Made by a program: the position numbers and the translations under genes. A model generated the notes under the pieces. The model saw only the letters and a program-made list of their open reading frames with translations, ran no database searches and had not been told where the DNA came from. From positions 1-46,105 of the forward strand of contig CAYIHX010000032.1 of assembly GCA_964363305.1 (NCBI GenBank): a stretch of DNA of 46,105 nucleotides. Direction: 5' to 3'. This DNA is from CAYIHX01 sp964363305. GTDB lineage: Bacteria > Bdellovibrionota > UBA1018. Of this stretch, positions 24,249 through 32,965 are shown in pieces (position 1 is the stretch's first letter; each line of letters begins with the position of its first letter).

Positions 24249-25845
24249 GACTCACTCCCTCGGCCCGCGTCACCATCACCACCGCCGGTCGAGGCATGGA
24301 GTTGCCGCCGTTCGGCCAGTGGCTGAGCGGGTTCTTCGGATCGGGGCTTTCCTCACCGGGGTGCTGAACCGAGAGGAAGAGCGTCTGCCCGTCAGGAGAG
24401 AAGCACGGCCCAGTCAGCTCGGCGTGCACCGGAGCGTTGCCGACGCGGATGAGGCGTCCTGATTCAGGCCCTTCGAGCGGGATGAAAAAGAGGCTGTTAT
24501 TTTCAAACTCAAGATAGGGCTCTTTGCCCATGGAAGAGCCGGCCATATCGCTCGTGACCCAGAGGCCGCGCCCTTGCGGGTCGAAGGCCAAGTTATCCGG
24601 GCAGGCGATTCCGCTTTCTGGACCACCGGCGATGAACAGCGCAGACTCGAACTCGAGGGCCCCGGCATCGCCGCCTGCCTCGTCGAGGCGGAGTAACGAG
24701 CCAAACGGACGCCCGGCCGGTTTATTGTTTGTCAGCGCGATGATCACCGCGCCGGTGCGAGGATCGAGTTCGATATCTTCGGGGCGATCGAGCGGGGTGC
24801 CGCTGACGAAATGCGCGGCTTCTCGCGCTTCGATCAGTAACTCGGTCTGAGTCGCGTATTTCATCTTCAGTTCCGGGCGCGTTTCGCGATCCAGTTTTAC
24901 CCACTTCTTTCCAGTGAGGTTGGCCACGTACAGTGAGCCACGCTCGAGCGAGTCTTTCGAATGCGAAATAAATTTGTACAGACATTGGTCGTTTCCGTCG
25001 TCGCCCATGTAGACGACGGCGAGTCCGCTTTTCGTCCGCGCGAAAGTAGCCCCTTCATGGCAGAAGCGCCCGAGGGCTACGAGTTTTTTCGCCGCCCCCG
25101 TAAGAGGATTCACCTCTACAACCCAGCCATAGTGTTCGACGGGCTGTGGGAAAAACCGTTCCCAACCCAAGTGGGAAGGCTTGCCTTTCCAGGGGTACAT
25201 GTCCTGAAAGTTTTCTTCGCAGCTCAGCACCGTACCCCAGGGAGTCCGGCCGCCCGCGCAGTTTCCGAAGGTTCCGATGGCTTCTCGCGTGCCCGCGATT
25301 TTTTCAGGCCAAGCGAAGGGAATCGGCGTGTCGGCGGCGCGGCGCCGCTTCAGCGGGGCCTCCAAAACAAAACCCCCCGGGGCGTGGGTGGTCTCGCGGG
25401 GACTGCGAATCAAGCTGCCACCGACGGACCTTCGTTCGAGCGCGATTTGTTCCCTGGTTTTTTTCTCGGGATGCTCCCAGCTTCCACCGCTCAAGAACGC
25501 CGGATCCGGATACTCATGATTGATCCAAAGAACGGCGTCGTTCTCCGAGCGAGGAATGAAAGCGATGAAGTCGTTGTTGTAGCCGAAGCGATCACCCCGA
25601 CGATTCAACGGCTCATTCCATTCGATGAGCTTTTCCCAGCGCAGTTCTGCCGAGAGCGTGAGCTCATCGCGCGAGGAGGGCGCGAGCGGAGTCAGACGGC
25701 TGGAGAGGCCGGTGGCCCGACTTTTCGCAGGCTTCGGAGCGGCCAGGACCTCATGCGCGATCCAAGAGGAGGGAAGACTCGCCCACGTCGCGGCAGCGGT
25801 GGTCGTTCGGCCCATGAACTCTAAAAATTCGCGCCGTTTCATCAT
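24238..25845 (-). CDS. PhoX-like alkaline phosphatase (DUF839), Tat-exported
   Basis: The N-terminus MMKRREFLEFMG is a twin-arginine signal (RREFLxFMG), so a folded metalloprotein is exported. The PhoX-family motif TPWGTVLSCEENF lies near residue 205; PhoX enzymes hydrolyse phosphomonoesters with calcium and iron cofactors. The 535-aa length fits the family. There is no ribosome site at ATG 25845 (ATG 25842 is equivalent). A PHO box was not recognised. It is divergent from gpmA, which starts 75 bp away. Confidence 0.87.
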   Translation of the reverse strand: MMKRREFLEFMGRTTTAAATWASLPSSWIAHEVLAAPKPAKSRATGLSSRLTPLAPSSRDELTLSAELRWEKLIEWNEPLNRRGDRFGYNNDFIAFIPRSENDAVLWINHEYPDPAFLSGGSWEHPEKKTREQIALERRSVGGSLIRSPRETTHAPGGFVLEAPLKRRRAADTPIPFAWPEKIAGTREAIGTFGNCAGGRTPWGTVLSCEENFQDMYPWKGKPSHLGWERFFPQPVEHYGWVVEVNPLTGAAKKLVALGRFCHEGATFARTKSGLAVVYMGDDGNDQCLYKFISHSKDSLERGSLYVANLTGKKWVKLDRETRPELKMKYATQTELLIEAREAAHFVSGTPLDRPEDIELDPRTGAVIIALTNNKPAGRPFGSLLRLDEAGGDAGALEFESALFIAGGPESGIACPDNLAFDPQGRGLWVTSDMAGSSMGKEPYLEFENNSLFFIPLEGPESGRLIRVGNAPVHAELTGPCFSPDGQTLFLSVQHPGEESPDPKNPLSHWPNGGNSMPRPAVVMVTRAEGVSRFR

Positions 25846-25919
25846 CGGGTTACACGCTAGGGTCGCGGGGAGCGCCTCTGCAAGTTTCTTTTCCGTCAGG
25901 AGAGTGATAATTCCACTAC

Positions 25920-26531
25920 ATGTCGATCTTGATCCTCGTTCGTCATGGTGAGTCGCAGTGGAATCTCGAAAATCGTTTCACTGGTTGGGTGGATATCGAT
26001 CTCACCCCGAAGGGCGAAGAGCAGGCCCGCCAGGTGGGGAGGCGGCTGAAGGGTCAGAAAGTGGACCTGCTTTTTACCTCCGTCTTGAAGCGGGCGATCC
26101 GAACGGCCGACCTTGCCTGCGCTGAAGCAGGGTTCTTGGCGTTGCCTACCGAGAGGGATCAAGCGCTCAACGAACGGCATTACGGCGACCTTCAGGGGCT
26201 GAATAAAGACGAGGCGCGCAAGAAGTTCGGAGAAGAGCAGGTGCATCAATGGCGCCGCAGTTATGACGTGAATCCCCCTGGGGGGGAGAGCCTGAAGACC
26301 ACGCTGGATCGTGTGCGACCCTATTTCGAAGCGAAGATCCGTCCCGCGCTTGAGGGCGGCAAAAACGTGCTGATCGTGGCCCATGGCAACTCCTTGCGAG
26401 CGCTCATCATGATGTTGGAAAACCTGTCACCCGAGCAGATTCTCAAGCTCGAGCTCGGCACCGGAGTGCCTATCGTTTATCGGCTCGGCTATCATCTGGA
26501 AGTGATCGAAAAACAGGTACTTGAGGGCTAG
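25920..26531 (+). CDS. gpmA: 2,3-bisphosphoglycerate-dependent phosphoglycerate mutase
   Basis: It interconverts 3- and 2-phosphoglycerate in glycolysis. The phospho-acceptor is His9 in VRHGES, with LNERHYGDLQGLNK, and the second active-site His is in IVAHGNSLRAL. At 203 aa it is shorter than E. coli GpmA (250) but has the dPGM signature, as in other short bacterial forms. AGGAGAG at about 25899 is too far upstream to be a good ribosome site, so translation may use a short leader. It is followed by an unlisted small membrane protein gene. Confidence 0.93.
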   Translation: MSILILVRHGESQWNLENRFTGWVDIDLTPKGEEQARQVGRRLKGQKVDLLFTSVLKRAIRTADLACAEAGFLALPTERDQALNERHYGDLQGLNKDEARKKFGEEQVHQWRRSYDVNPPGGESLKTTLDRVRPYFEAKIRPALEGGKNVLIVAHGNSLRALIMMLENLSPEQILKLELGTGVPIVYRLGYHLEVIEKQVLEG

Positions 26532-26558
26532 GCGTACTTCCGCTAAGATCTCTGACAT

Positions 26559-26732
26559 ATGAACGCAGATCTGTTGAAGAAGCTGGCCCTTCCGATTGCC
26601 CTCGGTGCTTTGATTGCTGGCGGAGGTGTGGCCTGGTGGCTTCATGAAATTTGGTCGCTCTCGATCGGCCGGGGCGGAGGCAAATATGCGATCGAACTTC
26701 CTCGGATCGTCGTTCCTAAGCCGCAGAAGTGA
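26559..26732 (+). CDS. Small single-span membrane protein (57 aa)
   Basis: This short gene is easy to miss. It encodes MNADLLKK, then a hydrophobic span of about 20 residues (LPIALGALIAGGGVAWWL), then a short soluble tail ending VVPKPQK. It begins 28 bp after gpmA, on the same strand, and its stop overlaps the convergent EamA gene by 17 bp. There is no strong ribosome site. The codon pattern and the gapless hydrophobic span make it plausible; function is unknown. Confidence 0.55.
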   Translation: MNADLLKKLALPIALGALIAGGGVAWWLHEIWSLSIGRGGGKYAIELPRIVVPKPQK

Positions 26733-27693
26733 TCTTTTTCGCGTGACCGGAGACGAGCATCGCTGTTCCAGCGAAGATCAGCCCGACGCAGGCGAATTCG
26801 CCCCAGGATAGGCTTTCGTTGAGGAAGAGCCATCCCCAGAACAATCCGAACGGCGGAACGAGAAACGTCACTGCGATCGCGCGTTGCACGCCGATCCGCT
26901 CGACGAGGCGAAAGTAGAGCAGGTACGCCGCCGCGGTGCAGACCGCACCGAGAAGAAATACGAACACCCACGAAATCAGCGAGGGCGCGGTCTCGGGCCA
27001 GTAGGTCCAGGCGAAGGGCAGATCAATGAGGGCCGAAGAGGCGAGGGCCCCGGCGCTGATCAGCGATGCGGAAACTCCGGCGAGATGCACTTTCGCCAAG
27101 TTAGCGCCGATTCCATAGAGAAACGTCGCACCGAGGGCGGCGAGAATCGGCAGAACGCTCAAGCGCTCGTAAGAGAATCCGCCTTTCTGGTGGAGGGCGC
27201 TGAGCAAAATCACGCCGAACCAGGCGACGAAGATTCCCCCGATTTGGCGGGGGCTCAGCCGCTCCCTCAGCCAGAGCCAGGCGACGAGTGAGGTGAAGAG
27301 CGGAGTCAGCCCCGTGAAGACCGAGCCGATGCCCGCGCCGAGGTTCAGCGTGGCGTAGGCGAAGAGCGGGAAGGATGCGCCGGAGGAGGTGAGTCCCACG
27401 AAGAAGAAGGCCCATTTTCGCTCGCGAAGGATGCGTCTCGATTCCGTTCGAAAAAGGATGGGAAGCAGAACGAGCGCGCCGATCGAGACCCGCAGGCCCA
27501 CGAGCGCGAAGGGCCCGAACTCAGCCGTCGCTACGCGCATCATGGGGAAGGCGCCACCCCAGATGGCGCCGAGGAAGAGGAGGGTCGAGACGTCGAGAAT
27601 TGACATGTACCACGGAGTCTGGCGCGAGTCGTCTTTTGAGGCAACCACGGATGAGGGGGGCGCGGAGGTGGGATACGGAAAATTGCTACTCAT
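26716..27693 (-). CDS. EamA-family (DMT superfamily) transporter
   Basis: A ten-span drug/metabolite transporter built of two EamA repeats; the first begins LLFLGAIWGGAFPMMR and the second after LSALHQKGGF. Members export amino acids or metabolites across the inner membrane; the substrate cannot be read. ATG 27693 lies next to a 29-bp palindrome and would be leaderless; the alternative ATG 27606 gives a more usual length (296 aa) and begins immediately before the first span. Confidence 0.87.
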   Translation of the reverse strand: MSSNFPYPTSAPPSSVVASKDDSRQTPWYMSILDVSTLLFLGAIWGGAFPMMRVATAEFGPFALVGLRVSIGALVLLPILFRTESRRILRERKWAFFFVGLTSSGASFPLFAYATLNLGAGIGSVFTGLTPLFTSLVAWLWLRERLSPRQIGGIFVAWFGVILLSALHQKGGFSYERLSVLPILAALGATFLYGIGANLAKVHLAGVSASLISAGALASSALIDLPFAWTYWPETAPSLISWVFVFLLGAVCTAAAYLLYFRLVERIGVQRAIAVTFLVPPFGLFWGWLFLNESLSWGEFACVGLIFAGTAMLVSGHAKKITSAA

Positions 27694-27722
27694 CCTGTAA
27701 AATATACTGTATAATTTACAGG
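27694..27722. promoter_or_regulatory. 29-bp near-perfect palindrome, shared divergent promoter/operator
   Basis: CCTGTAAAATATAC is followed by T and GTATAATTTACAGG; the two 14-bp arms match at 13 positions. It fills the gap between ATG 27693 (minus) and ATG 27724 (plus) except one base. The plus strand holds TATAAT at 27710-27715 and the minus strand TATATT at 27706-27701, so both transcripts would start at or within a few bases of their ATG. Confidence 0.7.
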
Positions 27723-27723
27723 T

Positions 27724-28872
27724 ATGTTTGCACGTATTTTGGAAGCTCCAAAGCGATCTTTTTTCCTATTTGGCCCTCGCTCGACGGGGAAAAGCACTTG
27801 GCTGAAGCATTGTCTTCCGGCCGCATTCCGAGTCGACTTGCTCCAGAATAAGACTTTCTTTCAGTTATCGGGCAGCCCGGATGCATTTCGCCAGCTGGTG
27901 TTGGCTCAGCCGAAGAGCAGGTGGATCATTGTCGATGAGGTCCAGAGGCTTCCGTCCCTGCTGAATGAGGTGCATTCCCTCATGGAGGATGAGGGATACA
28001 AATTTGCGTTGACGGGTTCCAGCGCGCGGAAGCTCAAACGTGGACAGGCTAACCTATTGGCCGGCCGAGCCAGTGTGCGTAGCTTTTTTCCCATCGTTTA
28101 TTCAGAGGCGGGAAAGGCCTGGAAGATCGAAGATGTGCTTGCCTGGGGTTGCTTGCCTGCCGTGCTGGCCGACCCGGGCTCTCGACTCGACATTTTGGAT
28201 GCCTATGCGGGCACCTATGTTAGGGAGGAGATCAAAGAGGAGGCATTAACCCGCAACGTGGATGCCTTCTCTCGGTTTCTCGAGGTTGCGGCTCTTGCCA
28301 ATGCACAAGTCACCAATCTGTCTTCGATTTCGAGGGATGCGCATGTGGCGAGAGCGACGGTCGATACCTACTTCAGCATTCTAGAAGATACGCTTTTGGG
28401 CAGTTTTTTGCCCGCCTTCAGGGCACGAGCCCGAGTCAAGGAAGTTTCGCACCCGAAATTCTATTTCTTCGACACGGGAGTCCTTCGTTCACTACAGGGA
28501 AGGCTCCGAGACGCCGTCGGGAACGAAGAGCGAGGTCACCTCCTGGAGACCTATCTCTTTCACGAGCTACGTGCGCATGATTCCTACGCTTCCTTGGGTG
28601 GGAAATTTTCTTATTGGCGTACTGTTGATCAAGTCGAGGTGGATTTTCTCTGGACTCGCGGATCTAGACATGTCGCGATCGAGGCGAAGGCATCGGCTCG
28701 TTGGCGCCCCGAATTCGACGCCGGATTTCGTGCCCTGGCGGGGTCTAAAGTGAAGCTGACTGCGGCTTTCGGCGTATACCTCGGAGATCAAATCCTTAAA
28801 AAGGACTGGGGATTCGTCCTTCCCGTCGCCGAGTTTCTGAGGCGTTTAGCTGAAAATGAGATTCTGGCGTAG
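27724..28872 (+). CDS. AAA ATPase with DUF4143 domain
   Basis: Walker A is GPRSTGKST at residues 17-25 and Walker B IIVDEVQR with Asp71 and Glu72; sensor GSSARKL follows. The C-terminal half is the DUF4143 module (FDTGVLRSLQG, and a nuclease-like segment around VDFLW and IEAKASARW). Such proteins (AAA_14 plus DUF4143) are common, mobile and of unknown role; a DNA-related function is inferred from the fold only. ATG 27724 is essentially leaderless. A strong hairpin terminator lies 37 bp after the stop. Confidence 0.9.
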   Translation: MFARILEAPKRSFFLFGPRSTGKSTWLKHCLPAAFRVDLLQNKTFFQLSGSPDAFRQLVLAQPKSRWIIVDEVQRLPSLLNEVHSLMEDEGYKFALTGSSARKLKRGQANLLAGRASVRSFFPIVYSEAGKAWKIEDVLAWGCLPAVLADPGSRLDILDAYAGTYVREEIKEEALTRNVDAFSRFLEVAALANAQVTNLSSISRDAHVARATVDTYFSILEDTLLGSFLPAFRARARVKEVSHPKFYFFDTGVLRSLQGRLRDAVGNEERGHLLETYLFHELRAHDSYASLGGKFSYWRTVDQVEVDFLWTRGSRHVAIEAKASARWRPEFDAGFRALAGSKVKLTAAFGVYLGDQILKKDWGFVLPVAEFLRRLAENEILA

Positions 28873-28909
28873 AGTCTCAAGCGCGGATCTGAGTCTTACA
28901 TGTGGCGCA

Positions 28910-28965
28910 AATAACCCTTCCGATTATCGACCTCGGAGGTCGTTCATCGGAAGGGTTATTATTTT
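28910..28965 (+). terminator. Long hairpin terminator after the AAA ATPase gene
   Basis: AATAACCCTTCCGAT (28910-28924) and ATCGGAAGGGTTATT (28946-28960) are perfect 15-bp inverted arms; CGACCT/AGGTCG (28928-28942) forms an inner stem. ATTTT follows on the plus strand, so termination of the ATPase gene is likely. Confidence 0.8.
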
Positions 28966-29024
28966 AAAAATAATTTGAAATGGATCCCTGTCACGATACC
29001 CTTCCATGGGTGGACTCGTCGAGG

Positions 29025-29798
29025 ATGGCAATTCGTCTCGGTGTTTGGATTCTTGGCTTGATTGAAGTGCTGAACCCCGGTGTCCTCATCGCCCAAGAGA
29101 GCGGCCCGGCCAGAGTGCTCATCGTGGGGGATTCCCATACGGCTTTCACGTTCGGAAGGGCTCTTCACGAAAACCTCTTGAGCGAAACGGGAATCAGGCC
29201 CTCTACCTTTGCGAGCTGTGGCTCGAAAATTTCTCATTGGTTGAATGGGGGCTGGTCGTCGAATTGTGGCTTCTGGTCTCGCTCAGAGGGGGAGGAGAGT
29301 CACTATTGGCAATCCGGGCATCCTACTCCGCGACTGGGAGCGCTCCTCGATGAGGTTCACCCTTCGCACGTCGTGATCGCTCTCGGCAGCAATCACCTCT
29401 GGCGCTCGCCCGGTTTGGACAACGCGGAAGAGGAGATACGTCAAACGATCGCGGCCGTGAAGGCTCGTGGCGCACAGTGCCTGTGGATCGGTCCTCCGAG
29501 AATGCTCACGCCTACCCCTGCGCAGGTGGAGAGGTTCTACCGGGCGCTGAGAGGCATCGCCTCGCGACCGGAATTCAGATGTCACGTCGTCGATAGCCGA
29601 AATTGGACCCGCTACCCTACCGGCTCTGAAGGTGACGGCACTCATTACGACCGAGGTGACTTGCGGGATACCGCGCGGTCCTGGGCAAGGCAGTCGACGT
29701 TGGTCATGAGGACATGGGTTCGTGCGACGATCGGAAGGAGGGCGGCGCCCGGACGGTCCTCCGATTCAGGTAGCCCCGGAGCGAGTCCCGCCCGGTAG
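29025..29798 (+). CDS. Secreted SGNH/GDSL-type hydrolase
   Basis: ATG 29025 yields a signal peptide. The SGNH blocks are present: GDSHTA with the nucleophile Ser, GSNH, and DGTHYD with catalytic Asp/His near the C-terminus. Enzymes of this fold deacetylate or esterify cell-wall or glycan substrates; the specificity is unknown. The mature protein of about 235 aa has several Cys (SCGSK, SNCGFW). It ends 8 bp before the convergent barrel gene. The frame is open from 28980, but ATG 29025 better fits the signal peptide. Confidence 0.8.
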   Translation: MAIRLGVWILGLIEVLNPGVLIAQESGPARVLIVGDSHTAFTFGRALHENLLSETGIRPSTFASCGSKISHWLNGGWSSNCGFWSRSEGEESHYWQSGHPTPRLGALLDEVHPSHVVIALGSNHLWRSPGLDNAEEEIRQTIAAVKARGAQCLWIGPPRMLTPTPAQVERFYRALRGIASRPEFRCHVVDSRNWTRYPTGSEGDGTHYDRGDLRDTARSWARQSTLVMRTWVRATIGRRAAPGRSSDSGSPGASPAR

Positions 29799-29805
29799 TT
29801 ACCCG

Positions 29806-30711
29806 CTACAGCCGCAGCGTCACATCCGCGCCGACGATCGTCGCGTCAAGCGACGGCTTGAAGATCAGTCCCTGAATGAAGACTCCGGCATTGGCGAGCA
29901 GCGGAATACCCGGCGTCCAGCGCATCGTGGCGCGCCACCGGTCATCGTTCGCCGGGGCGAAGGAGAGATAGCCTTGGCTTCCGCCCCAGTGCGCGGCATC
30001 GAAGGTGGTCTCCGTGAGAAGCTCGAAGTATTGCGAGAGTCGGTAGTTCAGGAAGTGGCCTCCTGAGACGAAGAACGTCTGTCTCCACGCCTCGGAAGGG
30101 GACTGCGGAACGGGCTGACGATAGATTGTCGGTTGAACCCGGGTATTGAATCCGAAGAGCCAGCGCCGATCGATCGGATGAAAGGTGTAGGTGTGCTCGA
30201 GGGTTGCCGAGATGAGCATGGTTTGCTGAATCCGTGAGAATTCCGTGGCGGGAAGAAAGACCTGCACCGTCTGAAAAAGATCGAACCAGCCGATATTGAC
30301 GAGGTTGCCTCGCTTGAGTTGAATCGCGGGATTGAAAATCGAGAGGCTCGGCTGGATCTCATTTCCAAACCGAGAAGTCGTGGTGGTGGCGTTCCAGACG
30401 CCGCTGAGTTCGGCACCGAGAGTCCAGTTCGAGTCGAGGCGGTAGCCAAGGTAGAGCGCCGAGTACATTTGGACCGGCCAGCGATCGCCGGCGAAGGGGT
30501 TGTAGCTCGTCCCCATATTGCCCCCGCCGAGGGAGGGGCCGGCGACGCTCGTGTAGAGGCTTGCTTCCGAATTTTTCAGAAGCGCTTCCCAGCTGGAAGA
30601 CTCGCTCTCCGTGAGCGCCGCGCCGGGCGACCTTTGGGTGGGTTCTTCGGCTCGCGTGGCCCAGCTCGAGAGCGCTCCGGAGAGAACAAGAGCCGTGATG
30701 ACGGCTTTCAT
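29806..30711 (-). CDS. Outer-membrane beta-barrel protein, last gene of the ATP-grasp module
   Basis: ATG 30711 overlaps the TGA of the upstream gene (ATGA) and follows GGAG by about 8 nt. A signal peptide ends near TRAEEP. The mature chain shows strand pairs with aromatic girdles and ends VDVTLRL; it looks like a 10- to 14-strand barrel. The frame is open further to 31113 but that part is the shadow of the upstream gene. No family is recognised. It is third in a run with the two-span membrane protein and the ATP-grasp/HEXXH protein. Confidence 0.8.
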   Translation of the reverse strand: MKAVITALVLSGALSSWATRAEEPTQRSPGAALTESESSSWEALLKNSEASLYTSVAGPSLGGGNMGTSYNPFAGDRWPVQMYSALYLGYRLDSNWTLGAELSGVWNATTTTSRFGNEIQPSLSIFNPAIQLKRGNLVNIGWFDLFQTVQVFLPATEFSRIQQTMLISATLEHTYTFHPIDRRWLFGFNTRVQPTIYRQPVPQSPSEAWRQTFFVSGGHFLNYRLSQYFELLTETTFDAAHWGGSQGYLSFAPANDDRWRATMRWTPGIPLLANAGVFIQGLIFKPSLDATIVGADVTLRL

Positions 30712-32888
30712 TTCTGGCTCCGAATGGCGTTGAGCACGTCTTCGCGCTCCTCGAGCGATTTCTCCAGGCGTGCGATGACGGTTTTGCGCTGCACGGCCTC
30801 GATGTCGCTCGACAAGCGTTCGGAAAGCTCCGGTCGCAAGCTGACGTAGTCGAGATTGATCAGATGAAAGGCGCTCTCGTAGAGCGGTTCGATGGACTGG
30901 CGAATCTCGGCCAGCGTCTGCTCGGTGGGCTTCCGGTTCAAAATAACGGTCCCGGCGTCGCTGATCGGGAAGAGCAGGGCGAGTTCGCGTGATCGGGTCG
31001 AATAGATGCTCTGGAGGGACCAAAGCGCGTTTCGAATCGACCAGGTATAGGCGCTGAGGCCGAAGTTCGACGCCTCCTGCGCCTTCATCTGGAGGAGATA
31101 GAGGATCTCCCATTCGCGCTTCATGTAAGAGCGCAGTTCGTAACCGTTGAAGCGGTCCTTCTGGGAAAAGAGCCGGGAGTTCTTACCCAGTCTGTCGAGC
31201 ACGGAAGCGCCCTCGATCCGGCTTTTTTCGAAAACGGCCGCCAATCGCTCAATTTTCTTGTAATCGGCGGGCTTATTCAGTTTCGGGTAACGAACCTGAA
31301 GTTTTTCCGTCATGTTCCGGAGCAGAACAAAAGCCCGGCCTAGGTAGTAGTCGCGATAGGTCTGTTCGCCGCTGAGATCCATCACGATGTAGGGATGATC
31401 GAGGATAAAGCGCAGCATTCGGTCCCAGACGTAGAGCTCGATATCGTGCGTTCGCTCTAATTCGGCCTGGAAATACTTCGCGACCTCGGAGTCGGATTTT
31501 CCATCCGCTTGGAGCGCGGCAAGTATTTTCCCCGCGCGATCGGCATATCGCTCGAGCTCCTGCCAGGCCGAATCCGCGATCATCGGGTAATTGAGTTGGG
31601 TCTCCATCTGCTCGACCCGGCCCATTCGGGCCGCGAACTCCATGTTCGATTCGAGACCGATCTGCATGGCCTTGAAGTTGCTCATGCGGTCGCTCCAGTC
31701 CTGGCTGTCGACGCCGGGGACATCCGTACCGACCAGCATGTTTCCCTGTGTGGGTTTATATTTTGAAAATTTCGACTCGGAAGAAGGTGCCGCCGCCGTC
31801 GGGGCCTGGGGACCAGTGCCGGCCATGGCTGTCGTGGTCGCCGCGACAGTGGTCACGACGGCATCCTGGATGCCAAAGACCAGCCTCGCTGTTTGAGTGG
31901 TTTCGAGGTAGGCGGAGCGGACTTTTCCGACCGCCCACATCGCGTGTGGGTTAAGCGGCTGAGTGATGAAGTAGAAAGTGAAAGGCCCGTAAATGGCGAG
32001 GGCCACTGAATATCCGATGTTGTTTTTTACGGTCAGGAGGAACCAGATCATCATGCCGATCGTGTATTTGTATGAAATGCCGACAAAGTTCGACCAGGGT
32101 TTCATCCAGAAGCGTTGTCCAAAATTCACCCAGCGTAGGGCTATCGTCATGGGGGCCGTGTTCCACCAACTGAGCTTGTGGGCGCGTCTTTTGGTGTGGA
32201 TGATTTTTTTCCGCTCGGCCAGGAGGCCGTCGATGACTTTCTGGCGCTCTTCCCAGTTGAGTACGGGGTCGCCCTCGCATTCGAGCATTTTATTGAAGAT
32301 GATGGCGATGGCTTCGTCGCTCGCGCCATCCAGCGCGGAGAGACGAACGCCGTCGGATTCTTCCAGGGATCTCAGAAATTTTTCGACGAGATGAACCTGT
32401 TTGCTGCGCGAGCCACCGAAGGTCGCCTGCGTGTATTCGTGAGCAAGGTAGTTGTAGAGGTGCGAGAGGATCGTGCACGAGGGCTCCATCTCGGTCAGGT
32501 CGACAAACAGGACGTTCCGATCGAGCCGGGGCTCGAGGGCCATCATCGAGCCGTCTTCTCCGAAAATTTCCCAGATTTCCCGGCGTACTACTCCGTCGAC
32601 CAGAGATTTGTGGATCACGAAGCCGCCGAATTGAAGAGGCGCGAATGCGATTTTTCCGCTCAGGCCGTCGCTGAAGAGGAGCTCGTAACCGCTGTATCCG
32701 TATTCGCGAAAATTGCGCACAGATTGAACTTGTGAACGATGAGCTTCCGCAATGAAGCGTAGCCCGCCATCGAAGAGAAAATCCAACAGCGACGAAGTGA
32801 GGTCCCCTCGGCGTGAGAAAAGGTGATCTTCAAGCGCCGAACGCTCGGGGCGAAGAGCCCCCGGGATTGCCGTGGTTTCAACTAACAT
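30708..32888 (-). CDS. Two-span membrane protein of unknown function (726 aa)
   Basis: No family is recognised. An N-terminal soluble part of about 260 residues is followed by two hydrophobic spans (YTIGMMIWFLLTV and VALAIYGPFTFYFI, about residues 275-315), an Ala/Thr-rich linker (TTVAATTTAMAG) and a long helical C-terminal half (about 330 residues). The topology would place the N- and C-terminal domains on the same side of the inner membrane. ATG 32888 follows GGAGAG by about 8 nt. It overlaps the barrel gene downstream by 4 bp and is 77 bp after the ATP-grasp gene. Confidence 0.85.
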   Translation of the reverse strand: MLVETTAIPGALRPERSALEDHLFSRRGDLTSSLLDFLFDGGLRFIAEAHRSQVQSVRNFREYGYSGYELLFSDGLSGKIAFAPLQFGGFVIHKSLVDGVVRREIWEIFGEDGSMMALEPRLDRNVLFVDLTEMEPSCTILSHLYNYLAHEYTQATFGGSRSKQVHLVEKFLRSLEESDGVRLSALDGASDEAIAIIFNKMLECEGDPVLNWEERQKVIDGLLAERKKIIHTKRRAHKLSWWNTAPMTIALRWVNFGQRFWMKPWSNFVGISYKYTIGMMIWFLLTVKNNIGYSVALAIYGPFTFYFITQPLNPHAMWAVGKVRSAYLETTQTARLVFGIQDAVVTTVAATTTAMAGTGPQAPTAAAPSSESKFSKYKPTQGNMLVGTDVPGVDSQDWSDRMSNFKAMQIGLESNMEFAARMGRVEQMETQLNYPMIADSAWQELERYADRAGKILAALQADGKSDSEVAKYFQAELERTHDIELYVWDRMLRFILDHPYIVMDLSGEQTYRDYYLGRAFVLLRNMTEKLQVRYPKLNKPADYKKIERLAAVFEKSRIEGASVLDRLGKNSRLFSQKDRFNGYELRSYMKREWEILYLLQMKAQEASNFGLSAYTWSIRNALWSLQSIYSTRSRELALLFPISDAGTVILNRKPTEQTLAEIRQSIEPLYESAFHLINLDYVSLRPELSERLSSDIEAVQRKTVIARLEKSLEEREDVLNAIRSQK

Positions 32889-32965
32889 ACTATTCTCTCT
32901 CCAAGTTCTCTCTCTAGTGACTATTGAACCGGTCCTTCGGCATCCTCGCGTCCGTCTCGGTTCGT

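Noticed and set aside
26529..26552. GGCGTACTTCCGC after gpmA as a fourth repeat copy
   Set aside because: Only about ten bases agree with the repeat at 24115; too short to claim a family member.
29806..31113. The longer reading frame extending the barrel protein to 435 aa
   Set aside because: Residues before the ATG at 30711 are low-complexity Arg-rich shadow of the 726-aa protein; the ATG overlap and signal peptide mark the true start.
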